Shown piece by piece: positions 7,723-14,395 of a DNA stretch of 16,743 bases (the stretch's first letter is position 1; each line of letters begins with the position of its first letter). The notes beneath the pieces are model-generated. The model did not search any database. It saw nothing but the letters and a program-made list of their open reading frames with translations, and was not told where the DNA came from. This DNA is from JBGAWK01 sp044227665. Its GTDB lineage: Bacteria > Bacteroidota > Bacteroidia > Chitinophagales > JADIYW01. Made by a program: the position numbers and the translations under genes. The stretch lies in contig JBGAWK010000055.1 in the NCBI GenBank assembly GCA_044227665.1, positions 1 through 16,743 of the forward strand, in the 5' to 3' direction.

Positions 7723-9219
7723 TCAACGTGCTACAATTTCTATAATATTTTCTCCAGCCACAGGTTTCCAGTCGAAGCTGACACGCTGATAATTATCAGT
7801 GGTTACAGCAACTTCTTCGTTGTTTACAATTACGCGATAGCCACTGGGATACCAATGTTCAGGAATATAAAGAATGGGGCTTCCAGTGTCTTGTGTGGTC
7901 ATGTCGAAAGTGCAAGTAAAAACTTTCGTAGCTCTGTCAAAATAATGGGTTTTATAGGGGGCAGGCAGCGAGAGTGCATAAGGGACTGCAATATTTTTTT
8001 TGGCATCATCTCTGGATGCCCAAGCCCTGCCATCTCCTAAGTCTGTAAAAAATCCCCAAGTGCCGTCAGCTCCACTGGTGCCAGGCTTGGGTTCGCGCCA
8101 CAGCCAAAAGGTGCTATGGATATTTCGTAACTCCATTTGCTCCATAAATGCTGCTACTAAGGTCATACCTTTATAAGTGCTAGGGTTTATGCCCCATTCA
8201 TTGATGACGATGGGGGCATTCCAAGAGCGACCTTCCTGAAGTATCCTGTCAAATGCTTTATTTGTAGCACTTTTCCATCCATCTATCGTATTCTCACTTA
8301 CATTAGAAGTGAGATTGGGATAATAATGTGGGCAATAAATGATATTGCCATCAGGAAATGGGGCACCAAGTAGCGGTGCGGTTCCTACAATATTTCTAGC
8401 GGCATCGGGTTCTAGCCATAAGATGTGGCGAGTGTCTATATTGCGCATATTCTGACTACATACTTTATAGAAATCTAAGAACTGTCTTTCAGTTACACCA
8501 CCAAAATAGGCAGTAGGCTCATTTAAAGGCTCAAAGCCTATGATAGCAGGATTGTCTTTGAATTCTTCTATCATACTGTTCCAAAAGTATAAATATTCAT
8601 CTCTGATATTATGGTTGTTGAGTACGAGATCTCTATAGCATTTGAATACCTGAGGGTTGGCTCTGCGTAATGCCAATGAGGTAAAATTTAGAGGACCTTC
8701 CATAGGCTTGTAGTTTTCAGGATAAATAGTCCATCCCGGCATACCGTCTTCTCCTATTTCTTTAGACCAAGCATCAGCGTGGATATCCAATAATACGTAT
8801 ATACCTACCGCTCTACACCAATCGAGTACTTCGTGGATTTTTTCAAAAAATTCTTCCCTCATATACACATCTTTTTGAGGCTCAAATGCCGACCAATTGA
8901 TAGGAAGCCTCAGATGGTTGAACCCCAGTTTCGCTATCTCTTGCACATCTTCTTTTGTAAATGGAGGCACATATTCATTGTCGTACCTTCCATCTGCAAA
9001 AGTTACATCAAACAAAAATGGTACGCGCTGATTTATACCTCTCAATTGAATATATTGCCCTTGCTCATCTACAATATGCCTTCCAGAGGTAGTGAGCCAT
9101 TGTATGTCCCAATTATTAACCTTTTGCATAGGAATATTTTCTACTTTTTCTACTTCTTTCTTACAAGAAGCAAAACACAAGAAGCAAAAAATTATAATAA
9201 ACGCTAAAGATGTATTCAT
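7723..9219 (-). CDS. Surface-type lipoprotein, glycoside hydrolase family 5 (endoglycoceramidase-like)
   Basis: A 498-residue protein with a lipoprotein signal peptide: hydrophobic residues 5-16, lipobox FAS-C with Cys19. The following CKKEVE resembles the Lys/acidic lipoprotein export signals that send Bacteroidota lipoproteins to the cell surface. The GH5 TIM barrel spans about residues 45-405. Signature pieces are GINQR, FNHLRLPINWSAFEP (residues 100-114), LLDIHADAW (residues 143-151), DGMPGW, FEPLNEP with acid/base Glu234, CPHYYP with His298, and INEWG with nucleophile Glu341. A small beta-rich C-terminal domain (residues ~415-498) follows. The LDIHADAW...DGMPGW pattern and the C-terminal domain recall endoglycoceramidases, which split the glycan from ceramide in glycosphingolipids, but another beta-glycosidase role is possible. 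The gene stands alone between convergent and divergent housekeeping genes, with no SusC/SusD partner. Confidence 0.88.
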   Translation of the reverse strand: MNTSLAFIIIFCFLCFASCKKEVEKVENIPMQKVNNWDIQWLTTSGRHIVDEQGQYIQLRGINQRVPFLFDVTFADGRYDNEYVPPFTKEDVQEIAKLGFNHLRLPINWSAFEPQKDVYMREEFFEKIHEVLDWCRAVGIYVLLDIHADAWSKEIGEDGMPGWTIYPENYKPMEGPLNFTSLALRRANPQVFKCYRDLVLNNHNIRDEYLYFWNSMIEEFKDNPAIIGFEPLNEPTAYFGGVTERQFLDFYKVCSQNMRNIDTRHILWLEPDAARNIVGTAPLLGAPFPDGNIIYCPHYYPNLTSNVSENTIDGWKSATNKAFDRILQEGRSWNAPIVINEWGINPSTYKGMTLVAAFMEQMELRNIHSTFWLWREPKPGTSGADGTWGFFTDLGDGRAWASRDDAKKNIAVPYALSLPAPYKTHYFDRATKVFTCTFDMTTQDTGSPILYIPEHWYPSGYRVIVNNEEVAVTTDNYQRVSFDWKPVAGENIIEIVAR

Positions 9220-9251
9220 GCAATAAAATTATTAAATACTATTAATATGAA

Positions 9252-9280
9252 TTGTGTTAAAATTACTTTGACTACTTTTG
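9252..9280 (+). promoter_or_regulatory. Bacteroidota-type promoter for recJ-lptB-GH3 operon
   Basis: TTG at 9252-9254 (-33 element) and TACTTTTG at 9273-9280 (exact match to the -7 consensus TAnnTTTG) are separated by 18 bases, within the known range. Transcription would begin around 9284-9287, at or just before the recJ start codon, so the message would be leaderless or nearly so. A second, weaker TACTTTG lies at 9264-9270. Confidence 0.65.
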
Positions 9281-9286
9281 TATATT

Positions 9287-10984
9287 ATGCAAATGCAAAA
9301 GCGTTGGTTGAGTAAGGAAGATAATTTAGAGGTGCTGGAGCAGTTGCAAACCTCTTTAAAAATACATCCGGCACTATGCAAAATATTATATAACAGAGGT
9401 GTAAAAACCTATGAACAAGCAAAAGCATTCTTTCGCCCTGAACTTTGTAATCTTCACGATCCTTACCTCATGAACGACATGCAAGCCGCAGTAGATAGGA
9501 TAATTTATGCGATACAGCATAACGAAAAAATCATGATATATGGCGATTATGATGTAGATGGTACTACCTCGGTAGCACTAGTATTCTCTTATCTCAGAAA
9601 CGTATATGAAAATATAGACTATTATATCCCAGACAGATACAAAGAAGGTTATGGCATATCTACATTAGGCATAGACTATGCTTATGGTAATGACGTAAAA
9701 CTTATCATAGCCCTAGACTGTGGTATTCGTGCGCATGACAAAATAGACTACGCCCACGAAAGAAAGATAGATTTCATTATCTGTGATCATCACCTCCCCG
9801 AAGATGTGCTGCCAGATGCTGTCGCAGTCCTAGACCCGAAACGTACCGACAATACCTATCCCTTTACTGAGCTTAGTGGTTGTGGTATAGGGTTCAAGCT
9901 CATGCAGGCACTATGTATGTACTTGCAGAGAGATATGGAAGAAGTCTATGAGCTATTGGACTTAGTAGCCGTGAGTATAGCCTCAGATTTGGTACATCTC
10001 GTAGATGAGAACCGTATTATGGCATACTATGGACTTATACAATTTAATAAAAATAAAAGACCAGGATTTTCTGCGCTAAAACGCATAACAGCCTTCAATA
10101 GAGATGCAGACATTACCGATTTAGTATTTATTATAGGTCCTCGAATAAATGCCGCAGGGCGTATCGCTCATGGCTCGGAAGCCGTAGAATTATTGATCGA
10201 AAAAGATACTGCCTTAGCTTTTGAAAAAGTACAAAAAATCCAACTCAATAATGACGAGCGCAAAGGCTTGGACAAAGACATTACTGAGGAAGCTATGACA
10301 ATGATGGAGGACGAATACTATACGAACAGAAAATCTACAGTACTCTTTCAGTCACATTGGCATAAGGGCGTAATAGGTATCGTAGCCTCAAGGTTAATAG
10401 AACGCCATTATAAGCCTACTATAATCCTTACAGAATCTAATGGCAAGGCAGTAGGCTCGGGAAGAAGTATCTATGGCTTTGACTTACATCAGGCTTTAGA
10501 TGCCTGTAAAGACTATATTATCCAATTTGGGGGACATAAATATGCTGCCGGTTTGACTTTGGAGTTAGACATGGTACCCGTTTTTATACAGAAATTTGAA
10601 GAATATGTAAGCCAAAATATTACAGAGGAAATCATGACTCCTTTTGTAGATATTGATGCAGAGATAGAACTTAACGATATTAATCATAAGTTTTATAATA
10701 TCCTTCAGCAGATGGCACCATTCGGCCCTATGAATATGCGTCCCGTATTTATGACCAAAGGGGTAAAAGATGCTGGATATACCCAATTATTGAAAGATGA
10801 ACACCTGAAATTGCATATTACAAAAACAGGACAGCGCAGTGTATTTGGAATAGGATTTGGCATGTGGTATCTAATCCCTATTATCAGAAATAATCCCACT
10901 TTCAATGTTTGTTATCATTTGTATGAAAATGAGTGGAATGGCAATAAGAGATTGGAGCTACAGGTAAAAGATATTCAAGAATGA
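9287..10984 (+). CDS. recJ: Single-stranded-DNA-specific exonuclease RecJ
   Basis: A 565-residue protein of the DHH phosphoesterase family. Counting from the ATG at 9287, it shows the metal-binding motif IYGDYDVDGTTS (motif DYDVDG, residues ~87-92), a second Asp in IIALDCGI (~144), DHHLPE (~167-172) and a DHHA1 domain with VGSGRS and FGGHKYAAGL; the C-terminal ~100 residues form the OB-like domain. RecJ degrades single-stranded DNA 5' to 3' in recombination and mismatch repair, with Mn2+ or Mg2+. The frame also opens with TTG at 9278, but that codon lies inside the -7 promoter element, so the start is ATG 9287 or ATG 9293; the latter gives MQKRW, close to homologues. The stop TGA overlaps the lptB ATG (ATGA), suggesting coupled translation. 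Confidence 0.93.
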   Translation: MQMQKRWLSKEDNLEVLEQLQTSLKIHPALCKILYNRGVKTYEQAKAFFRPELCNLHDPYLMNDMQAAVDRIIYAIQHNEKIMIYGDYDVDGTTSVALVFSYLRNVYENIDYYIPDRYKEGYGISTLGIDYAYGNDVKLIIALDCGIRAHDKIDYAHERKIDFIICDHHLPEDVLPDAVAVLDPKRTDNTYPFTELSGCGIGFKLMQALCMYLQRDMEEVYELLDLVAVSIASDLVHLVDENRIMAYYGLIQFNKNKRPGFSALKRITAFNRDADITDLVFIIGPRINAAGRIAHGSEAVELLIEKDTALAFEKVQKIQLNNDERKGLDKDITEEAMTMMEDEYYTNRKSTVLFQSHWHKGVIGIVASRLIERHYKPTIILTESNGKAVGSGRSIYGFDLHQALDACKDYIIQFGGHKYAAGLTLELDMVPVFIQKFEEYVSQNITEEIMTPFVDIDAEIELNDINHKFYNILQQMAPFGPMNMRPVFMTKGVKDAGYTQLLKDEHLKLHITKTGQRSVFGIGFGMWYLIPIIRNNPTFNVCYHLYENEWNGNKRLELQVKDIQE

Positions 10985-11730
10985 AGCTACTGGCCCAAAA
11001 TCTCAAAAAATCCTATAGTCGCCGTCCTGTAGTACAGGGTGTAAATATAGAAGTGGCACAGGGCGAGATAGTAGGACTCCTGGGACCCAACGGTGCCGGA
11101 AAGACGACATCATTCTACATGATGGTAGGGCTTATAGCCCAAGATGAAGGCAAGATAATGCTTGGCGACAATGATATTACGCGATTTCCCATGTACAAAA
11201 GAGCGCAGATGGGAATAGGCTACTTGCCACAGGAGAATTCAGTATTCAGAGACCTGAGTGTGGAAGATAATATCAATGCCATACTACAATACAGTAATTA
11301 CAGTAAAGAAGAGCGCAAGCATTTATTGGAGGAGCTGCTCCATGAATTTGGTTTGCAGCGGGTAAGGAAAAATTTGGGCAAAGTACTGTCAGGAGGGGAG
11401 AGGCGCAGGACAGAAATAGCTAGAGCATTGGCATCACAGCCCAAGTACATACTCCTCGATGAACCCTTTGCAGGGATAGACCCCATAGCAGTAGAAGATA
11501 TACAGAATATTGTTGCCAGCCTCAAATATAAAAATATAGGCATATTGATAACCGACCATAACGTTCAAGAGACGCTGTCTATCATTGATAGAGCCTATTT
11601 GCTTTTTGAAGGTAAAATATTGAAACAGGGTACTGCCGAGGATTTGGCACATGACGAACAAGTCAGAAAAGTATATTTAGGACAGAATTTTGAATTAAAG
11701 AAAAAAAACTTCCCCAATCCATACATTTAG
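10981..11730 (+). CDS. lptB: LPS export ABC transporter ATP-binding protein LptB
   Basis: A 249-residue cytoplasmic ABC ATPase. Visible motifs are Walker A GPNGAGKTT (residues 35-43), the Q-loop YLPQENSVFRDLSVEDN (Gln84) typical of LptB, signature LSGGERRRTEIARAL (136-150), Walker B YILLDEPFAGIDP (D160, E161) and the switch His193 in LITDHNVQE. LptB powers LptFG, which pulls lipopolysaccharide from the inner membrane into the Lpt bridge. The length is slightly over the usual ~240 because of a lysine-rich tail (ELKKKNFPNPYI). The start overlaps the recJ stop by four bases, and the GH3-family gene begins one base after its stop. No lptF, lptG, lptC or lptA is in the window. Confidence 0.95.
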   Translation: MKLLAQNLKKSYSRRPVVQGVNIEVAQGEIVGLLGPNGAGKTTSFYMMVGLIAQDEGKIMLGDNDITRFPMYKRAQMGIGYLPQENSVFRDLSVEDNINAILQYSNYSKEERKHLLEELLHEFGLQRVRKNLGKVLSGGERRRTEIARALASQPKYILLDEPFAGIDPIAVEDIQNIVASLKYKNIGILITDHNVQETLSIIDRAYLLFEGKILKQGTAEDLAHDEQVRKVYLGQNFELKKKNFPNPYI

Positions 11731-11731
11731 T

Positions 11732-13240
11732 ATGTTTTTAGTACACTATATTTTAAAACGTATTATCTTACTGAAAGCTGGGCGTATGCAAAAAACCGCT
11801 GCAGAGGCTTTGCGGTGTCAGGAGCATATATTAGAATGTCTTATTAATAAAAATAAAAATACAGCCTACGGCAAAAGTCATGGTTTTGATGGCATCTCTA
11901 CCTATAATGACTTTGTAAACAATGTTCCCGTTAATGACTACGAGACCTTAAAGCCCTACTTCGAAAAGATGCTCCAAGGACAGCAAAATATACTTTGGCA
12001 TGAAAAAATATCGTGGTTTTCGAAATCCAGTGGCACTACTGCCGACAAAAGCAAATACATTCCTGTAAGCCCTTCCGCATTACACGACAATCATTATAAA
12101 GGCGGTTACGAAGTTATAGCTCAGTATTTGAAGAATAAGCCCGATTCAAAATTATTGGCAGGGAAATCGCTTATCATAGGAGGAAGCCAAAAGCCGCATC
12201 TAGAAGGTAGCGACATTCATTCCGGAGATATTTCGGCAGTCATTACGGTAAATCAGCCTAGCATATCCCAGTGGCTGCGTACACCATCAAATGACATAAC
12301 CCTGATGGCCGATTTTGAGAAAAAATTAGAACGCACCGCAGCTATTGCTACTAAAGAAAATGTGAGTTTTTTTGTGGGCGTTCCTACATGGTTTTCAGTG
12401 CTTTTTGAGAAGATAAAAGAAAAAAATGGGGTAGAAAATTTATTGGAAATATGGCCAAATATGGAGTTGTATATTCATGGAGGTGTTAGCTTTGTACCGT
12501 ATATACAGCAATATAAAAAGTATTTCCCTACGGATAAAATGTGCTACCTCCAAACCTATAATGCCTCTGAGGGATTTTTTGCCTATCAGGATAGGTTGGT
12601 AGCAGATGATATGCTGTTGGCGGTAGATCACGGCATTATCTATGAGTTTATTGAGATGGCTTATTGGAATGATGAAAATCCGCCGTGTATTTCATTACAC
12701 GATGTAGAGGTAGAGAAGCAATATGCTATAGTCATTACTACAAATGCAGGGCTATGGCGATACAAGATTGGCGACACAGTCATTTTTACATCTACCGACC
12801 CTTATCGTATCAGAGTATCGGGTCGTACCAAGTCATTTATCAATGCTTTTGGGGAAGAGTTGATGGTAGATAATGCCGACCAGGGACTACAAGCCGCCTG
12901 TGCTGCTACTGGAGCTATTATTAAGGATTATACTGCTGCACCTGTATATTTTGCTGGTGCTTCCAAGGCTTACCACCAGTGGCTGATAGAATTTGAGCAA
13001 CTTCCTGAAAATATGGATGATTTTCATGCCATTTTAGACAAGCAATTACAAGATTTGAACTCTGATTACGAAGCAAAAAGATTCAAAGATATGGCGTTGC
13101 TGCCCCTGCAAATTGTAGCGGTACGTCCCAATACTTTTATGGATTGGCTGAAGAACAAAGGAAAATTAGGCGGGCAAAATAAGATACCGCGTCTCAATAA
13201 TGATAGAACAATGGTAGAGGAGTTGCTTCAGCTGCAATAG
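11732..13240 (+). CDS. GH3 family acyl-adenylating enzyme (auxin-responsive-promoter family name; substrate unknown)
   Basis: A 502-residue protein of the GH3 branch of the ANL (adenylate-forming) superfamily. Evidence is the phosphate-binding loop SKSSGTTADKSKYIPVS (residues 97-113), YNASEGFFA (276-284) for ATP contact, LWRYKIGDTVIF with Asp348, and GRTKSFINAFGEELM (364-378), all in the order seen in plant GH3 acyl-acid amido synthetases. Plant members join amino acids to auxin or jasmonate; the bacterial enzymes are widespread in Bacteroidota and their substrates are unknown, so the auxin name should not be taken as function. There is no signal peptide. It starts one base after lptB, so it is very likely co-expressed with it, hinting at an envelope or lipid role. 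Its stop lies one base from the facing pyrophosphatase stop. Confidence 0.9.
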   Translation: MFLVHYILKRIILLKAGRMQKTAAEALRCQEHILECLINKNKNTAYGKSHGFDGISTYNDFVNNVPVNDYETLKPYFEKMLQGQQNILWHEKISWFSKSSGTTADKSKYIPVSPSALHDNHYKGGYEVIAQYLKNKPDSKLLAGKSLIIGGSQKPHLEGSDIHSGDISAVITVNQPSISQWLRTPSNDITLMADFEKKLERTAAIATKENVSFFVGVPTWFSVLFEKIKEKNGVENLLEIWPNMELYIHGGVSFVPYIQQYKKYFPTDKMCYLQTYNASEGFFAYQDRLVADDMLLAVDHGIIYEFIEMAYWNDENPPCISLHDVEVEKQYAIVITTNAGLWRYKIGDTVIFTSTDPYRIRVSGRTKSFINAFGEELMVDNADQGLQAACAATGAIIKDYTAAPVYFAGASKAYHQWLIEFEQLPENMDDFHAILDKQLQDLNSDYEAKRFKDMALLPLQIVAVRPNTFMDWLKNKGKLGGQNKIPRLNNDRTMVEELLQLQ

Positions 13241-13241
13241 A

Positions 13242-13844
13242 TTATACAAAATTATCTTTATAATCTTCTATGGCGGTCAATATAGTTTTATAGGCATCTT
13301 CTCTGCCATAAGGCTCTGATAATGTACAAATTCTGGGCTCGTCGGGGAGATTTTTATAGGTGAGAAAATAATGTGCTATCCTGTCCATGACACTTTTGGG
13401 AAGCTGGGAAATATCTGTGTACTGACTATATACATGATCTTTATCTAAGACAGCGATAATTTTGTCATCAGCTTCACCTTTGTCAATAAGTGTTATTCCA
13501 CCTATCGGTCGTGCATGTACCAATATATTGCCATGTGTAATGCTTTTTTCTGTCAGCACACATATATCTAAGGGGTCGTGGTCACCTTCCATAATGTGTG
13601 TGCCTGTACGGGATGATGCCAATGCAGCAATTTTTCCACCACAATAGGTGCGAGGAATAAATCCGTATAAAGACGGTATGATATTGGAATATAGCTGGGG
13701 TCTGTCTATCATAAGAATACCGCTATGCTTGTCAATCTCATATTTTACAGTATCTGTAGGTACTATTTCTATGAAAGTTGTCACTAATTCTGGAGAACTG
13801 GGATGCGATGGAATACCATGCCAAGGATGTGCTGAAAATTGCAT
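13242..13844 (-). CDS. ppa: Inorganic pyrophosphatase, family I
   Basis: A 200-residue soluble enzyme that hydrolyses pyrophosphate to phosphate, pulling biosynthetic reactions forward. The N-terminus (HPWHGI, then IEIVPTDTVKYEIDKHSG with K34 and E36) is that of the Bacteroidota branch. The metal centre is EGDHDPLDICVL with D88, D90 and D93, and a second cluster DKGEADDKIIAV with D121, E124 and D126. LYGFIPRTYCG (59-69) is also conserved. His89 replaces the small residue given in the general family I pattern, as in the longer eukaryotic-like branch. The gene is the last of the - strand unit, 14 bp after recX. Confidence 0.94.
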   Translation of the reverse strand: MQFSAHPWHGIPSHPSSPELVTTFIEIVPTDTVKYEIDKHSGILMIDRPQLYSNIIPSLYGFIPRTYCGGKIAALASSRTGTHIMEGDHDPLDICVLTEKSITHGNILVHARPIGGITLIDKGEADDKIIAVLDKDHVYSQYTDISQLPKSVMDRIAHYFLTYKNLPDEPRICTLSEPYGREDAYKTILTAIEDYKDNFV

Positions 13845-13858
13845 AGTCGAAATTAAAA

Positions 13859-14395
13859 CTACTTATCAATGTTTTTAAGGATTTCCATAATCTTATCGTA
13901 TTCGTAACCTTTTTGTAAAGCATACCGCAAACACCTACTCTTTTTTTCAGGGATAGATAATGCAGATAATGCTTTCCATTTTTTTAGCAGTAAGATAGAA
14001 AGATTGTTGTCATAGTCGATATCATCTACAAGGGAGAGCTGTGTTTCTATACTGTCCCTTTCGATTTTCTGACTTTTCAGAAAGGCGGTAATTTTAGCCT
14101 TCCCCCATTTTTTAGCCTTTATTTTGCCCTGAATATACGAGGCGATATATCGCTGCTCATTGAGGAAGTTATGGGAAGTGAGATGTTTTAATATTTTTGT
14201 TATCTCATGCTCTTGTGTTATTCCTAGTTGCAGGAGTTTGTTTTTAACTTCAAAAGTGTTGCGCTCGCGATAGGCGCAATAGATTTCTGCTTTTCGTATA
14301 GCCTCCTCAAATGTCAATGACTGTGAAATATCTATACCAAAATTAGGATAACTTCCGTAGTTTTTAAAATTCGTATCGAAATTGGAACAGTACAC
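13859..14395 (-). CDS. recX: RecX family regulatory protein
   Basis: A 178-residue helical protein of the RecX family, which binds RecA filaments and limits or modulates their activity. Recognisable segments are LTFEEAIRKAEIYCAYRERNTFEVKNKL (helical repeat 1), ITKILKHLTSHNFLNEQRYIASYIQGKI (repeat 2, with the family's 'FlNDeryA'-like core) and KWGKAKITAFLKSQKIERDSIE (repeat 3). A ~28-residue N-terminal extension precedes the domain. The ATG at 14395 is the only ATG before the domain, so the gene overlaps the 3' end of the upstream TonB receptor gene by 32 bp in another frame. No recA is in the window. Pyrophosphatase follows 14 bp later. Confidence 0.85.
   Translation of the reverse strand: MYCSNFDTNFKNYGSYPNFGIDISQSLTFEEAIRKAEIYCAYRERNTFEVKNKLLQLGITQEHEITKILKHLTSHNFLNEQRYIASYIQGKIKAKKWGKAKITAFLKSQKIERDSIETQLSLVDDIDYDNNLSILLLKKWKALSALSIPEKKSRCLRYALQKGYEYDKIMEILKNIDK

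Noticed and set aside
8833..9207. 124-residue + strand frame opposite the GH5 lipoprotein
   Set aside because: The GH5 frame carries signal peptide, catalytic residues and domain order; the opposite frame is a low-complexity shadow rich in Phe and Ile.
11701..11708. A8 tract at the 3' end of lptB as a phase-variation site
   Set aside because: Slippage would change only the last few non-conserved residues after all ATPase motifs, and AT-rich genes carry such runs by chance.
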